DNA of 64,000 nucleotides from Amycolatopsis suaedae (GCF_004214935.1 NZ_SFCC01000008.1:308400-372399); one strand, 5' to 3'. Numbered from the stretch's first letter, positions 1-8,858 are shown. Made by a program: numbers and translations. The notes: generated from the letters alone by a model not told the origin.

Positions 1-720
1 CGGGGTGAGGTACTCGTCCTCGATCTTGACCTTGCTCGACGCGGCCTTGGCGCCCTGCAGGTAACCGGCCTCGAACTTCTGGATCAGCGGGGTGTCGACG
101 CCGCCGACGAAGCCGATGTGGCACGACTTGCTCTTGTAGACCGCGGCCACGCCTGCCAGGAACGAGCCCTGCTCCTCGGCGAACACCAGCGGGGTGACGT
201 TCGGGGCCTTGACCGAGTCGTCGTCGATGATGGCGAACTTGACGTTCGGGAACTTCGGCGCGACGGCCTCGACGGCCTTGGCGTAGGCGAAGCCGACGCC
301 GATGATCGGGTTGTACCCGGCGGTCGCCATCTGGGTGAGGCGCTGGGCCTTGGAGTCCTCACTCTCGCTGGCGGTCGCGGTGCTCTCGTTGGCGTCCTTC
401 ACGCCCAACTCGGCCTTCGCCCTGTCGACACCGGCCGCGGCCGCGTCGTTGAACGAGGCGTCGCCGCGCCCGCCGACGTCGTAGGCCAGGCCGACCCGCA
501 GCGCGCTGGCGTCGACCTTCTCGCCGGCGTCCGCCGAGCTGCTGGCGGCCGGGGCCGCGGCGGGCGGGGCCGGGGCGGTCGCGCAGGTCTGCTGCGAGCC
601 CTGGTCCTGGGGGGCGGCGTTGTTCGAGCCGGTGTTTCCGGAATCCTTGGCGCATCCGGCCAGCGCCAGCACTCCGGCCAGCGCGGCCGCCGCCATCGTG
701 CGTGTGGTTGTACCGCGCAC
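1..720 (-). CDS. BMP-family ABC transporter substrate-binding lipoprotein (3' end outside window)
   Basis: Only the first 240 codons are visible; the frame runs off the left edge. The GTG start at 720 follows a GGGAGGGAGAAG ribosome site. The N-terminus is a lipoprotein signal: basic residues, a hydrophobic run, then LALAGC with the lipidated Cys at residue 23. After an Ala/Ser/Pro-rich linker the mature part begins (ALRVGLAYDVGGRGDASFND) and continues with VGFAYAKAVEAVAPKFPNVK and VGGVDTPLIQKFEAGYLQG, patterns typical of PnrA/Med-like basic membrane proteins that bind nucleosides outside the membrane for an ABC importer. In related genomes the permeases, cdd and deoA lie next to sdh, so a nucleoside uptake locus probably continues to the left. 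Family call is firm; the ligand is inferred. Confidence 0.9.
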   Translation of the reverse strand, partial: MRGTTTRTMAAAALAGVLALAGCAKDSGNTGSNNAAPQDQGSQQTCATAPAPPAAAPAASSSADAGEKVDASALRVGLAYDVGGRGDASFNDAAAAGVDRAKAELGVKDANESTATASESEDSKAQRLTQMATAGYNPIIGVGFAYAKAVEAVAPKFPNVKFAIIDDDSVKAPNVTPLVFAEEQGSFLAGVAAVYKSKSCHIGFVGGVDTPLIQKFEAGYLQGAKAASSKVKIEDEYLTP

Positions 721-903
721 GGTGCTTCTCCCTCCCCGCTGCCTGTCACAACGGTGCCTGAGAACACCCGGCACCAATGCCGGGTTCGACTGGCGAACCG
801 TACCCAACGGCCATTCCGAGGACACAACGAAGGCACGCTACGTGACCCAAATGTTTGCTCAGGAGCCTCCCCGCGTTCGCCCGCTCACGCTATGTGAGCC
901 AGT

Positions 904-946
904 GAAGGCCACCTCCGGCACGGGGGACGTACCGAAGGTGGCCTTC
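904..946 (-). terminator. Intrinsic hairpin terminator downstream of alpha-galactosidase
   Basis: A perfect 11-bp inverted repeat (GAAGGCCACCT at 904-914, AGGTGGCCTTC at 936-946) lies just past the alpha-galactosidase stop in its direction of transcription. There is no strong T tract, as is common in high-GC actinobacteria. The stem core recurs at 8753-8801 and 31096-31139. Confidence 0.65.
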
Positions 947-962
947 CGGTGCTGTGACCAGA

Positions 963-2975
963 TCAGCAGGTCAGGACCGGATTCGCCCAGTCACCGCGGT
1001 CGTAGGAGTTGTTGTCGCCACCGTCGGTGACCGACAGGCGCAGGAACCGCGCGCCGGTGAGGTCACCGCTGATGCCGATCGCCGGGTCCTGCCAGGTGCG
1101 GACGCCGGTCTCGGCGGCCTTGCGGGAGTCGGCCCAGATCTGGAACGCCGACGACCCCTGCTGGCGCGGCTCACGCTCGTCGTCGATGCCGACGTCGGTG
1201 ACCAGCGACCGGCACCGCCCGCCGAGGTAGAACACGATCTCGCTGACCGCATGTGCCCCGATGCCCTTCGCGTACCGGACGCCGTTGATCGTCAGCGGCT
1301 TGCCGTCGCCTGCCGGGACGCTGCCGTTGGACATGTCCCGCTCGGGCGGGCCGTAGCCGTTCCTGGCGTAGGCCCACGCCACGTCGCTGAGCGCGCTCAC
1401 CCCCTGCGGCACCGGCTTCGGCACCGACAGCGTGGTCTCCTCCGCGGCGGTCACCCGGCCGCGGCCGAGCACCGTGTACTCGGTACCGCTGCGCAGCACC
1501 GCCGTCGTCCCCTCCGCTCCGGCGGGCGGGGTGACCCGCCATTTCGCCACGGCCGACTGACCGGTCCCGACGACCGGCAGCGCGGGACCGCTGACCTGCT
1601 CGACCCGCCACCCCGCCGGGGCGGTCAGCGTCGCCCGCGGCCGCAGCACCGGCACCACGGCGTGGTTGGTGACCGAGACCGTCGCATCGAACGGCATGCC
1701 CGCGGGCGTCAGGTTGCCCGGCACGCCCGGCGCCGGCGCGGTCAGCTCCAGCCCGGCACTGACCAGCGGCTCCCGCAATGGCCAGCCCAGCGCGTCGGCC
1801 TTCACCCGGAAGATCGTGGTGGCGTGCGGCGCGACGACCGCCGAGATGACACCGGCGCTCTGGTAGTTCCTGCCGGTCCAGACGTCGCGCAGCTGGTAGC
1901 CGGGCCGCTGCGGCAGCCCCGCGGCCCGCGCCGTGGTCGAGATCCGGGCGTTGGCCTCGGTCTCGTTGAACAACGCGACCGCGACGTCGCCGCCGGCCAG
2001 CGGCTTGGCCAGCACCCACAGGCCGTTCTCGCTGGACAGCACCCTGGCCTGGACGCCGAGCTTGTCCTGGTCGATGGCGATGACCTCGCGGTTGCGCAGG
2101 ATGTCCAGATGCTCGCGGGAGATCTCCCGCAGGTCGGCGCCGATCAGCAGCGGTGCGGCCATCATCGCCCACAGCCCGAAGTGCGACCGGTACTCGGTGG
2201 TGGTCATGCCGCCGTTGCCGACCTCCAGCATGTCCGGGTCGTTCCAGCGCCCCGGCCCGGCGTAGCGCGCCAGCGGGGCGTTGCGCTTGAAGATGTCGAC
2301 GGTCTTGCTCCAGGTGTCGTTGATGTCACCGGTGGTTCGCCACAGGTGACCGACGTCGGCGCCCCACTCCCACGGCTTGTTCTCGCCCCACTCGCACAGC
2401 GAGTAGACGATGGGCCGCCCGGTCTTCTTCAGCGCGTCCCGCATGGTCGTGTACCGCAGCTTCGCGTCGACGCCCTGGTTGTTGCAGTTGTCGTACTTGA
2501 GGTAGTCGACGCCCCAGTCGGCGAACGTCTGCGCGTCGATCTCCTCGAACCCCAGCGAACCGGGCATGGTCTTCGCGCAGGTCAGCGTGCCCGCGCTGGT
2601 GTAGATGCCGAACTTCAGGCCCCGGGCGTGCACGTAGTCGGCCAGCGCCTTGATGCCGCTGGGGAACCGGGTCGGATGGGGCAGGTACCGCTTGGTGACC
2701 GGGTCGCGCTCCGGCGCGGCCCAGCAGTCGTCGACGTTGACGTACTGGTAGCCGGCGTCGCGCAGTCCGTCGCGGACGAAGATGTCGGCCATGTCCCGGA
2801 TCATCTTCTCGTCGATGTCGCAGCCGGTGGTGTTCCAGTTGTTGAATCCCATGGGCGGCGTGAGCGCCAGCCCGTCGGGCAGCGCCGTGGCGGGCGTGGC
2901 CGTCGCGACGGTCAGTCCCAGCACCGTCGCGGCGGAGGCCACGGCGGCGATCATCTTGCGTGCCAGTGGAAACAC
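963..2975 (-). CDS. Secreted GH27 alpha-galactosidase with C-terminal NPCBM domain
   Basis: 670 residues. A signal peptide (about 1-31, ending PATALP) directs export. The catalytic barrel begins LALTPPMGFNNWN. GH27 landmarks are VDDCW (82-85), YLKYDNC with nucleophile Asp162, and WRTTGDINDTW with acid/base Asp217, matching Asp170 and Asp231 of human alpha-galactosidase A. A beta-sandwich region follows, then an alpha-galactosidase-associated module near 400-500 and an NPCBM/NEW2 carbohydrate-binding domain in the last 150 residues (INGVRYAKGIGAHAVSEI). It should release terminal alpha-linked galactose (or L-arabinopyranose, in some relatives) outside the cell. The GTG start lies 12 nt after the upstream stop; the AGGAGGAG site overlaps that stop codon, so translation is probably coupled to the lyase-like gene. 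Confidence 0.93.
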   Translation of the reverse strand: MFPLARKMIAAVASAATVLGLTVATATPATALPDGLALTPPMGFNNWNTTGCDIDEKMIRDMADIFVRDGLRDAGYQYVNVDDCWAAPERDPVTKRYLPHPTRFPSGIKALADYVHARGLKFGIYTSAGTLTCAKTMPGSLGFEEIDAQTFADWGVDYLKYDNCNNQGVDAKLRYTTMRDALKKTGRPIVYSLCEWGENKPWEWGADVGHLWRTTGDINDTWSKTVDIFKRNAPLARYAGPGRWNDPDMLEVGNGGMTTTEYRSHFGLWAMMAAPLLIGADLREISREHLDILRNREVIAIDQDKLGVQARVLSSENGLWVLAKPLAGGDVAVALFNETEANARISTTARAAGLPQRPGYQLRDVWTGRNYQSAGVISAVVAPHATTIFRVKADALGWPLREPLVSAGLELTAPAPGVPGNLTPAGMPFDATVSVTNHAVVPVLRPRATLTAPAGWRVEQVSGPALPVVGTGQSAVAKWRVTPPAGAEGTTAVLRSGTEYTVLGRGRVTAAEETTLSVPKPVPQGVSALSDVAWAYARNGYGPPERDMSNGSVPAGDGKPLTINGVRYAKGIGAHAVSEIVFYLGGRCRSLVTDVGIDDEREPRQQGSSAFQIWADSRKAAETGVRTWQDPAIGISGDLTGARFLRLSVTDGGDNNSYDRGDWANPVLTC

Positions 2976-2987
2976 TGCGAACTCCTC

Positions 2988-3773
2988 CTAGACGTACTGG
3001 TAGGCCTTGTAGTCGCGGATCAGCTGGTAGGTGTTCTGCAGCCCGGAACTCTCGATGCTGCGGTAGATGCCCCACTTGGGCCGCAGGTAGTTCTTGTCCC
3101 GCCACAGGTCGACGGCGGTGGTGCGCCGGTCGACGACGGTGGTGGCGCCGTCACGCAGCACCATGCGCAGGAACCCGCCGCTGTTGGCCGCCTTGAACTC
3201 GAACTCGACGCCGATCCACCTGTTCTGCAGCGGGGCGTAGTCGGTGAGGTCGTGCTCGGTGTTGGCGTCGTTGTCGCGCAGGGTCAGCACCGTCAGCCGT
3301 GGCCTGCCGGACTTCATCCGCGGCGTCAGTGTCCACAGCGGACCGCCGACGTCCTGCACCTTCATCTGCATGATGTGGGTGAACCGGGTGGTCGCGGTGA
3401 GCGAGCTCGGCCAGTAGGCCTGGTAGGAGATCCGCCAGGTGGTGTCCTTGTTGATCTTCAGGACCTGCCCGTTGGCACGCATGCCCTTCGACTCGTTGCG
3501 CTGCCGGTCCGAACCGTCCCGGTCGCGGGTGTGCATGTCGAAGCGGTAGACCCCGTCCTGGACGTAGATGTGCTTGACGCCGGGGTGCGAGCCGGCTCGG
3601 TCATCCTCGAGGCCCTCGAAGGCGTTCAGCCCGTCACGGGCCGGGTCGGGACTCCACTTCAGGACCCAGGAGGCGGCCTGCGCGCTCGGAACCGTGAGCC
3701 CGCCCAGCGCGAGAGCCCCCGCTCCGGCCGCCCCCAGCGCCAGGGCCCTACGCCGGTCGATCGGCTGGTTCAT
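2988..3773 (-). CDS. Tat-exported polysaccharide-lyase-like jelly-roll protein
   Basis: 261 residues from the ATG at 3773, which follows a GAGAAGGG site; a longer frame upstream lacks support. The N-terminus carries a twin-arginine signal (DRRRALALGAAGAG) ending about residue 34. The mature part resembles secreted concanavalin-like lyases (heparin or glucuronan lyase type): HPGVKHIYVQ, YRFDMHTRDRDGS, FTHIMQMK, RPKWGIYRS. These are basic and aromatic motifs on beta strands, but I cannot assign catalytic residues. It is first in an operon with the GH27 alpha-galactosidase, which suggests joint breakdown of a galactose-bearing polysaccharide. A paralogue lies at 16685-17449. The lyase activity is inferred; a binding-only role is possible. 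Confidence 0.65.
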   Translation of the reverse strand: MNQPIDRRRALALGAAGAGALALGGLTVPSAQAASWVLKWSPDPARDGLNAFEGLEDDRAGSHPGVKHIYVQDGVYRFDMHTRDRDGSDRQRNESKGMRANGQVLKINKDTTWRISYQAYWPSSLTATTRFTHIMQMKVQDVGGPLWTLTPRMKSGRPRLTVLTLRDNDANTEHDLTDYAPLQNRWIGVEFEFKAANSGGFLRMVLRDGATTVVDRRTTAVDLWRDKNYLRPKWGIYRSIESSGLQNTYQLIRDYKAYQYV

Positions 3774-4130
3774 GGTGACGTTTCCCTTCTCTGCTGGCGG
3801 CGGAGAACGGCGACGTGCGGTCCCGGCAGAGTGAACCTGCGGGATACATAACATATGATGTCCCCCATAAACCGTCAATAACCATCAAGAATCAACACTC
3901 AGATGGCCGTGAAGGCGATGGGAATCGTCGCTTTCCGGGTGACGGCCGATGTCTGGCGCGTCACACCTGTCAACCCGAGGTGAGGCCCCGTCCGCGGGGC
4001 GGGTCTAGCATCCATCCCATCAAAGCTCGACGACCTTGATCACGGCACCGGCGCCGGGGAATCCGCTGGTGAGATGCCGCCTTCGGGGTTACGGGCTCAG
4101 TCCATCAGTGACGTTGGAGGCCGTTCACCG
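3774..4130. other. Divergent intergenic region between lyase-like operon and sdhC
   Basis: About 357 bases without a credible gene. The left part is AT-richer (3840-3905) and holds a candidate operator. Toward sdhC there is a possible -10 element TAGCAT at 4006-4011, but no clear -35 partner. The sdhC ribosome site TTGGAGG is at 4114-4120. No riboswitch or RNA fold was recognised. Confidence 0.5.
3846..3861. promoter_or_regulatory. Candidate operator of the lyase / alpha-galactosidase operon
   Basis: ACATAACATATGATGT matches its own reverse complement at 12 of 16 positions and sits about 73 bp upstream of the lyase-like start, in an AT-rich patch. It resembles sites bound by GntR-type sugar regulators, but no regulator gene is adjacent. 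The assignment is tentative. Confidence 0.35.
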
Positions 4131-4574
4131 ATGTCCACCACGGCTAGCGCCGCCGAGTCGGCGGAAGCGAGCGATCGGGCGGGTGCCTCGCGCTGGAACG
4201 GGACGTTCTACCGCGGCGACCCTGGCATGTGGTCCTGGGTGCTGCACCGCATCACCGGCGTGGCCACGTTCTTCTTCCTGTTCGTCCACGTGCTCGACAC
4301 CGCGCTGGTGCGCGTGTCGCCGAACGCCTACGACGAGATCATCGAGACCTACAAGACCCCGCTGGTCAACCTCATGGAGGTCGGCCTGGTCGGCGCGGTG
4401 CTGTTCCACGCGCTCAACGGCCTGCGGGTCATCCTGGTCGACTTCTGGTCCAAGGGACCGAAGCTGCAGCGCGTGATGCTGTGGAGCACGGTCGGGATCT
4501 GGGTCGTGGTGATGGTGCCCGGCACGTACTTCATGCTGGAGCGCACGGTGCGCGAGATGTTCGGAGGCCACTGA
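4131..4574 (+). CDS. sdhC: Succinate dehydrogenase cytochrome b556 subunit
   Basis: 147 residues; the ATG at 4131 is 10 bases after TTGGAGG. Three membrane segments lie near 41-58, 80-104 and 117-135. SWVLHRITG (35-43) is the SdhC signature with Ser and Arg of the quinone site, and His93 in LFHALNGLR is the likely haem ligand. It anchors the SDH complex in the membrane and helps pass electrons to menaquinone. It begins the sdhCDAB operon, with one base separating its stop from sdhD. Confidence 0.95.
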   Translation: MSTTASAAESAEASDRAGASRWNGTFYRGDPGMWSWVLHRITGVATFFFLFVHVLDTALVRVSPNAYDEIIETYKTPLVNLMEVGLVGAVLFHALNGLRVILVDFWSKGPKLQRVMLWSTVGIWVVVMVPGTYFMLERTVREMFGGH

Positions 4575-4575
4575 C

Positions 4576-4992
4576 ATGTCTGCCGCACTCCCCCTGGACA
4601 AGCCGCGCTCGCCGCGCAGGCCCGCCGCCCGCCGCAGCAACTTCGAGCTCTACAGCTGGCTGTTCATGCGCCTGTCCGGCGTCGCGCTGATCGTGCTGGT
4701 GCTCGGGCACCTGTTCATCATGAACATCCTCGACGGCGGTGTGCACCGCATCAACTGGGGCTTCGTCGCCGGCCGCTGGGCCTCGCCGTTCTGGCAGTTC
4801 TGGGACCTGTCGATGCTGTGGCTCGCGCAGCTGCACGGCGGCAACGGGCTGCGCACGATCATCGACGACTACGCCCGCAAGGACAGCACGCGGTTCTGGC
4901 TGAAGATGGTGCTCTACACCTCGATGGTGCTGATCCTCGCCGTCGGCACGATGGTCATCTTCACGTTCGACCCGGACATCAAGGCCAGCTGA
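4576..4992 (+). CDS. sdhD: Succinate dehydrogenase membrane anchor subunit
   Basis: 138 residues. After a basic Pro/Arg-rich tail of about 20 residues there are three hydrophobic segments. YSWLFMRLSGVALIVLVLGH and WLAQLHGGNGLR are typical of actinobacterial SdhD; His45 or His87 could contribute to haem binding. It pairs with SdhC to hold SdhA and SdhB on the inner face of the membrane. It lies tightly between sdhC (1 bp gap) and sdhA (26 bp gap). Confidence 0.94.
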   Translation: MSAALPLDKPRSPRRPAARRSNFELYSWLFMRLSGVALIVLVLGHLFIMNILDGGVHRINWGFVAGRWASPFWQFWDLSMLWLAQLHGGNGLRTIIDDYARKDSTRFWLKMVLYTSMVLILAVGTMVIFTFDPDIKAS

Positions 4993-5018
4993 CCGCCTCC
5001 CACCACACGGAGTTTCCA

Positions 5019-6806
5019 ATGCAGTTCCACAAGTACGACGTGGTGATCGTCGGAGCGGGCGGGGCGGGCATGCGCGCGGCCATCGAGGCGGGGCAGCGCT
5101 CCCGCACGGCCGTGCTGACCAAGCTCTACCCCACGCGCTCGCACACCGGCGCGGCGCAGGGCGGCATGTGTGCCGCGCTGGCCAACGTCGAAGAGGACAA
5201 CTGGGAGTGGCACACCTTCGACACCGTCAAGGGTGGCGACTACCTGACCGACCAGGACGCCGCGGAGATCATGGCCAAGGAGGCCATCGACGCCGTGCTC
5301 GACCTGGAGAAGATGGGCCTGCCGTTCAACCGGACGCCCGAGGGCAAGATCGACCAGCGCCGGTTCGGCGGTCACACGCGTGACCACGGCAAGGCCGCGG
5401 TGCGCCGCGCCTGCTACGCCGCCGACCGCACCGGGCACATGATCCTGCAGACGCTGTACCAGAACTGCGTCAAGCACGGCATCGAGTTCTTCAACGAGTT
5501 CTACGTGCTCGACATCGCACTGTCTGACACCCCAGACGGCCCCAAGGCGTCCGGCGCGATCGCCTATGAGCTGGCGACCGGCGAGATCCACGTGTTCCAG
5601 GCGAAGTCGATCGTGTTCGCCACCGGTGGTTTCGGCAAGGTCTTCAAGACCACGTCGAACGCGCACACGCTGACCGGCGACGGCATGGGCATCTACTTCC
5701 GCAAGGGGCTTCCCCTCGAGGACATCGAGTTCTACCAGTTCCACCCGACCGGCCTGGCCGGTCTCGGCATCCTGCTCACCGAGGGCGCCCGCGGCGAGGG
5801 CGCGATCCTGCGCAACAAGGACGGCGAGCGGTTCATGGAGCGCTACGCCCCCACCATCAAGGACCTCGCGCCGCGCGACATCGTCGCCCGCTCGATGGTG
5901 CTGGAGGTGCTGGAGGGCCGCGGTGCCGGGCCGCACGGCGACTACGTGCTGCTGGACTGCACCCACCTCGGCGCCGAGGTGCTGGAGACCAAGCTGCCCG
6001 ACATCACCGAGTTCGCCAGGACCTACCTCGGCGTCGACCCGGTCGAGGAGCCGGTGCCGGTGTACCCGACCGCGCACTACGCCATGGGCGGCATCCCGAC
6101 CAACGTCCACGGCGAGGCGTTGCGGGACAACAACACCGTGATCCCCGGTCTGTACGCGGCCGGCGAGGTGGCGTGCGTCTCGGTGCACGGCGCCAACCGG
6201 CTGGGCACCAACTCGCTGCTGGACATCAACGTGTTCGGCCGCAGGGCGGGGATCGCCGCCGCGGAGTACGCGGCCGGCCACGACTTCGTCGACCTGCCGG
6301 AGGACCCGGCGAGGATGGTCGAGGGCATGGTCAACCACCTGCGCACCGCGCACGGTGGCGAGCGGGTGGCCGACATCCGCACCGAGCTGCAGCAGACCAT
6401 GGACTCCAACGCGGCGGTGTACCGCACCGAGGACACGCTCAAGCAGGCGCTGACCGACGTGCAGGCGCTCAAGGAGCGGTACGGCCGGATCTCCGTGCAG
6501 GACAAGGGGATGCGGTTCAACACCGACCTGCTGGAGGCCATCGAGCTGGGCTTCCTGCTCGATCTCGCCGAGGCGCTGGTCGTCGCCGCGCTGGCCCGCA
6601 AGGAGTCCCGCGGCGGTCACGCCCGCGAGGACTACCCGAACCGCGACGACGTCAACTTCATGCGGCATTCCATGTCGTACAAGCAGTTGCCCGAGTCTGA
6701 GGACCCAGACGCACCGCTGGGCCTGACGGGCTTCCTCGCCGACATCCGCCTGGACTACAAGCCGGTGACCTTCACCCGGTACGAGCCGATGGAGCGCAAG
6801 TACTGA
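5019..6806 (+). CDS. sdhA: Succinate dehydrogenase flavoprotein subunit
   Basis: 595 residues from the ATG at 5019 (site ACGGAGT upstream); longer in-frame starts inside sdhD are not credible. It has the Rossmann motif VVIVGAGGAGMRAA at the N-terminus, RSHTGAAQGG with His42 as the covalent FAD attachment, the FHPTG active-site loop, and APRDIVAR. It oxidises succinate to fumarate in the TCA cycle and passes electrons to SdhB. The C-terminal domain ends in the usual RLDYKPV region. Its TGA overlaps the sdhB ATG by one base (TGATG), so the two are translationally coupled. Confidence 0.97.
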   Translation: MQFHKYDVVIVGAGGAGMRAAIEAGQRSRTAVLTKLYPTRSHTGAAQGGMCAALANVEEDNWEWHTFDTVKGGDYLTDQDAAEIMAKEAIDAVLDLEKMGLPFNRTPEGKIDQRRFGGHTRDHGKAAVRRACYAADRTGHMILQTLYQNCVKHGIEFFNEFYVLDIALSDTPDGPKASGAIAYELATGEIHVFQAKSIVFATGGFGKVFKTTSNAHTLTGDGMGIYFRKGLPLEDIEFYQFHPTGLAGLGILLTEGARGEGAILRNKDGERFMERYAPTIKDLAPRDIVARSMVLEVLEGRGAGPHGDYVLLDCTHLGAEVLETKLPDITEFARTYLGVDPVEEPVPVYPTAHYAMGGIPTNVHGEALRDNNTVIPGLYAAGEVACVSVHGANRLGTNSLLDINVFGRRAGIAAAEYAAGHDFVDLPEDPARMVEGMVNHLRTAHGGERVADIRTELQQTMDSNAAVYRTEDTLKQALTDVQALKERYGRISVQDKGMRFNTDLLEAIELGFLLDLAEALVVAALARKESRGGHAREDYPNRDDVNFMRHSMSYKQLPESEDPDAPLGLTGFLADIRLDYKPVTFTRYEPMERKY

Positions 6807-7585
6807 TGACTACCGTCCTCGCCGAAGGTGCGCACGACACCTCGCAGATTCCCGCGCCGGAGGGTTCGGTCACCATCACGGTGAAGATCCTGCGGTTCAA
6901 CCCGGAACTCGACAGCGAGCCGCACTGGGAGTCCTACGACGTCCCGGCGCTGCCCACCGACCGGGTGCTCAACCTGTTGATGAACATCAAGAACTACGTG
7001 GACGGCACCCTGTCGTTCCGCCGGTCCTGCGCGCACGGCATCTGCGGTTCGGACGCCATGCAGATCAACGGGATCAACCGGCTGGCGTGCAAGGTGCTGG
7101 TCAAGGACCTGATGGCGGGCGGTGGCAAGCAGACCACCGTCACCATCGCGCCGATCAAGGGGCTGAAGACCGAGAAGGACCTCTATGTGGACATGGAGCC
7201 GTTCTTCGAGGCGTTCCGCGCGGTGAAGCCCTACCTCATCGCCTACGGCAACGAGCCGACCCGCGAGCGGATCCAGTCGATCGCCGACCGCGAGCGGTTC
7301 GACGACACCACGAAGTGCATCCTGTGTGCCTGCTGCACCTCGTCCTGCCCGGTGTACTGGAGCGACGGCTCCTACTTCGGCCCGGCGGCGATCGTCAACG
7401 CGCACCGGTTCATCTTCGACTCGCGTGACGAGGGCGCCGAAGAGCGGCTGGACATCCTCAACGACGCCGAGGGTGTGTGGCGCTGCCGCACGACGTTCAA
7501 CTGCACCGACGCCTGCCCGCGTGGCATCCAGGTGACCAAGGCCATCCAGGAGGTCAAGCGGGCGCTGCTGTTCAAGCGCGTCTGA
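6806..7585 (+). CDS. sdhB: Succinate dehydrogenase iron-sulfur subunit
   Basis: 259 residues. The N-terminal [2Fe-2S] ferredoxin domain has Cys75, Cys80 and Cys95; the third ligand position is Asp83 (CGSDAM), the substitution also found in E. coli SdhB. The C-terminal domain carries CILCACCTSSCPVYW and CRTTFNCTDACPRG, which bind the [4Fe-4S] and [3Fe-4S] centres. It relays electrons from FAD to quinone. Last gene of sdhCDAB, followed by a strong hairpin. Confidence 0.97.
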   Translation: MTTVLAEGAHDTSQIPAPEGSVTITVKILRFNPELDSEPHWESYDVPALPTDRVLNLLMNIKNYVDGTLSFRRSCAHGICGSDAMQINGINRLACKVLVKDLMAGGGKQTTVTIAPIKGLKTEKDLYVDMEPFFEAFRAVKPYLIAYGNEPTRERIQSIADRERFDDTTKCILCACCTSSCPVYWSDGSYFGPAAIVNAHRFIFDSRDEGAEERLDILNDAEGVWRCRTTFNCTDACPRGIQVTKAIQEVKRALLFKRV

Positions 7586-7598
7586 GATCCCAGACGGA

Positions 7599-7633
7599 GG
7601 GGCCGCCGTCGCGAGTTTCGCGATTGCGGCCCC
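7599..7633 (+). terminator. Terminator of sdhCDAB
   Basis: GGGGCCGC..TCGCGA at 7599-7614 pairs with TCGCGA..GCGGCCCC at 7618-7633 with a small internal mismatch, 13 bases after the sdhB stop. Confidence 0.75.
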
Positions 7634-7884
7634 TTCCGCTGTCCGCCCCCGCTACAGTGTCGCCGTTGTCCGTTGAGGGGGTTTTGCGACGTGATCGACG
7701 TCCTCGCTGGACGCCGACTCGCTGCGCGCGGCAGGCACGTTCCCGGTGGACCGCAGGCGGTTGCCGGGTGTCCCGGCGTCGACACTGATGCATCCGGTCG
7801 TGCTGGACTACGCCAAGGCGGAGTGGCGAAACTACTGAACCCGCGGTGCGATACTCGGCGGAGATCGGCACCGAGGGGACGCGC
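7634..7884. other. Intergenic region with a short unassigned open stretch
   Basis: Between the sdh terminator and the MerR gene. An open stretch of 47 codons ends at TGA 7836-7838 (tail LMHPVVLDYAKAEWRNY) with protein-like composition but no convincing start or ribosome site. It may be the tail of a decayed gene. The MerR ribosome site GAGGGGA is near 7874. Confidence 0.3.
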
Positions 7885-8595
7885 ATGGGGTGGAGTACCA
7901 GCCAGCTCGCCAAGCTCGCCGGCACGAGCCTGCGCACGGTGCGGCACTACCACGAGATCGGCCTGCTTCCGCAGCCGCGGCGGCGGCCCAACGGCTACAA
8001 GGACTACGGGGTGGAGCACCTCATCCGGCTGCTGCGGATCCGGCGGCTGACCGAACTCGGGCTGTCCCTGCCGCAGATCGCCGAGCTGGGCTCCGCCGAC
8101 GAACACCCCGTCGAGGCACTGCGCGCGCTGGACGCCGAGCTGGCCGCCGGTATCGAACGGTTGCGGCGGGCGCGGGTCGAACTCGCCTTGATCCTGCGGC
8201 AGTCGGCGCCGACCGACCTGCCACCGGAGCTGGCGAGTGCCGTCGCCGGCCTCTCACCGGCGGACCGGGCGATGATGGTCGTCGCCGCGCAGGTGCTCGG
8301 CCCGGAGGCGCTCGACGCGTACGTGGCGTCGGTGCGGAGGGACCGGCTGGAGCCGACCGCCGCCGAGTTCGACCGGCTGCCTGCCGACGCCGACGAGCCG
8401 ACCCGGCAGGACCTGGCCGAGCGGATGTCCGACTACGCCCGCGGGGTGTACGCCGAGTCCCCCATGCTGCTGAACCTGACCGCGGACGCCCCGCTCGGGA
8501 AGCGGTTCGCCCAGGAGGCGCTGGGCAAGGCCGTCGTGGAGCTCTACAACCCGGCGCAGATCGACGTCCTGGTCCGGATGGTGGGCCGGCTGTGA
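7885..8595 (+). CDS. MerR-family transcriptional regulator
   Basis: 236 residues from the ATG at 7885, chosen because GAGGGGA lies 5 bases upstream and the helix-turn-helix starts at once. Residues 1-70 form the winged helix of the family (QLAKLAGTSLRTVRHYHEIG then RRRPNGYKDY), followed by a helical dimer arm. The long C-terminal part (about 120-236) has no Cys-rich metal site, so a small-molecule ligand or protein-binding role is more likely than metal sensing. A MerR gene occupies a similar place between sdh and trpS in M. tuberculosis. Targets are unknown. Confidence 0.88.
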   Translation: MGWSTSQLAKLAGTSLRTVRHYHEIGLLPQPRRRPNGYKDYGVEHLIRLLRIRRLTELGLSLPQIAELGSADEHPVEALRALDAELAAGIERLRRARVELALILRQSAPTDLPPELASAVAGLSPADRAMMVVAAQVLGPEALDAYVASVRRDRLEPTAAEFDRLPADADEPTRQDLAERMSDYARGVYAESPMLLNLTADAPLGKRFAQEALGKAVVELYNPAQIDVLVRMVGRL

Positions 8596-8858
8596 GGGTG
8601 CCGGTGGCCCTGCGCGGCAGCGAGGTCCGGCGTACCGCGTTCGATCAGCAGGTCCGCCTCTTGCTGGCCGGGCCGGAGGTCGACGCCGAACTCGTCGTCG
8701 AGACCCCCGCCCTACCAGCCTCGAACACCACAACCCACCAAGCACCAAAGCACGTGAAGGCCACCATCACCACGTCACACGTAATGAAGGTGGCCTTCAC
8801 GAGCTTGACCTCACGCGGGGCGACCGGCGCCACGGGAGAACCGGTGTCCACGTCGTGA
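8592..8858 (+). pseudogene. Possible remnant of a small DUF6188-like gene
   Basis: A GTG at 8592 overlaps the MerR stop as GTGA, the usual coupling in this genome. The first 40 codons read protein-like (VALRGSEVRRTAFDQQVRLL, then AELVVETP), recalling the start of small DUF6188-type proteins from memory. The frame then runs through a terminator hairpin (8753-8801) and low-complexity sequence to a stop at 8858. The second half is therefore not a credible protein, and the gene looks truncated by insertion or decay. The family assignment is weak. Confidence 0.35.
8753..8801. terminator. Perfect 13-bp hairpin, GGTGGCCTTC family
   Basis: CGTGAAGGCCACC (8753-8765) and GGTGGCCTTCACG (8789-8801) are exact inverted copies around a 23-base loop. 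It can end transcription from the MerR gene. The same stem core is seen at 904-946 and 31096-31139. Confidence 0.65.

Noticed and set aside
954..3851. Very long open frame on the plus strand, antisense to the alpha-galactosidase and lyase-like genes
   Set aside because: It is a GC-rich mirror frame: Arg/Gly/Val-biased, no ribosome site, and the minus strand holds clear enzyme motifs.
4914..6668. Long minus-strand open frame opposite sdhA
   Set aside because: Low-complexity composition and complete overlap with a certain sdhA gene.
7695..7838. 47-codon open stretch upstream of the MerR gene
   Set aside because: No start codon with a ribosome site and no recognisable family; kept only as a note in the intergenic entry.
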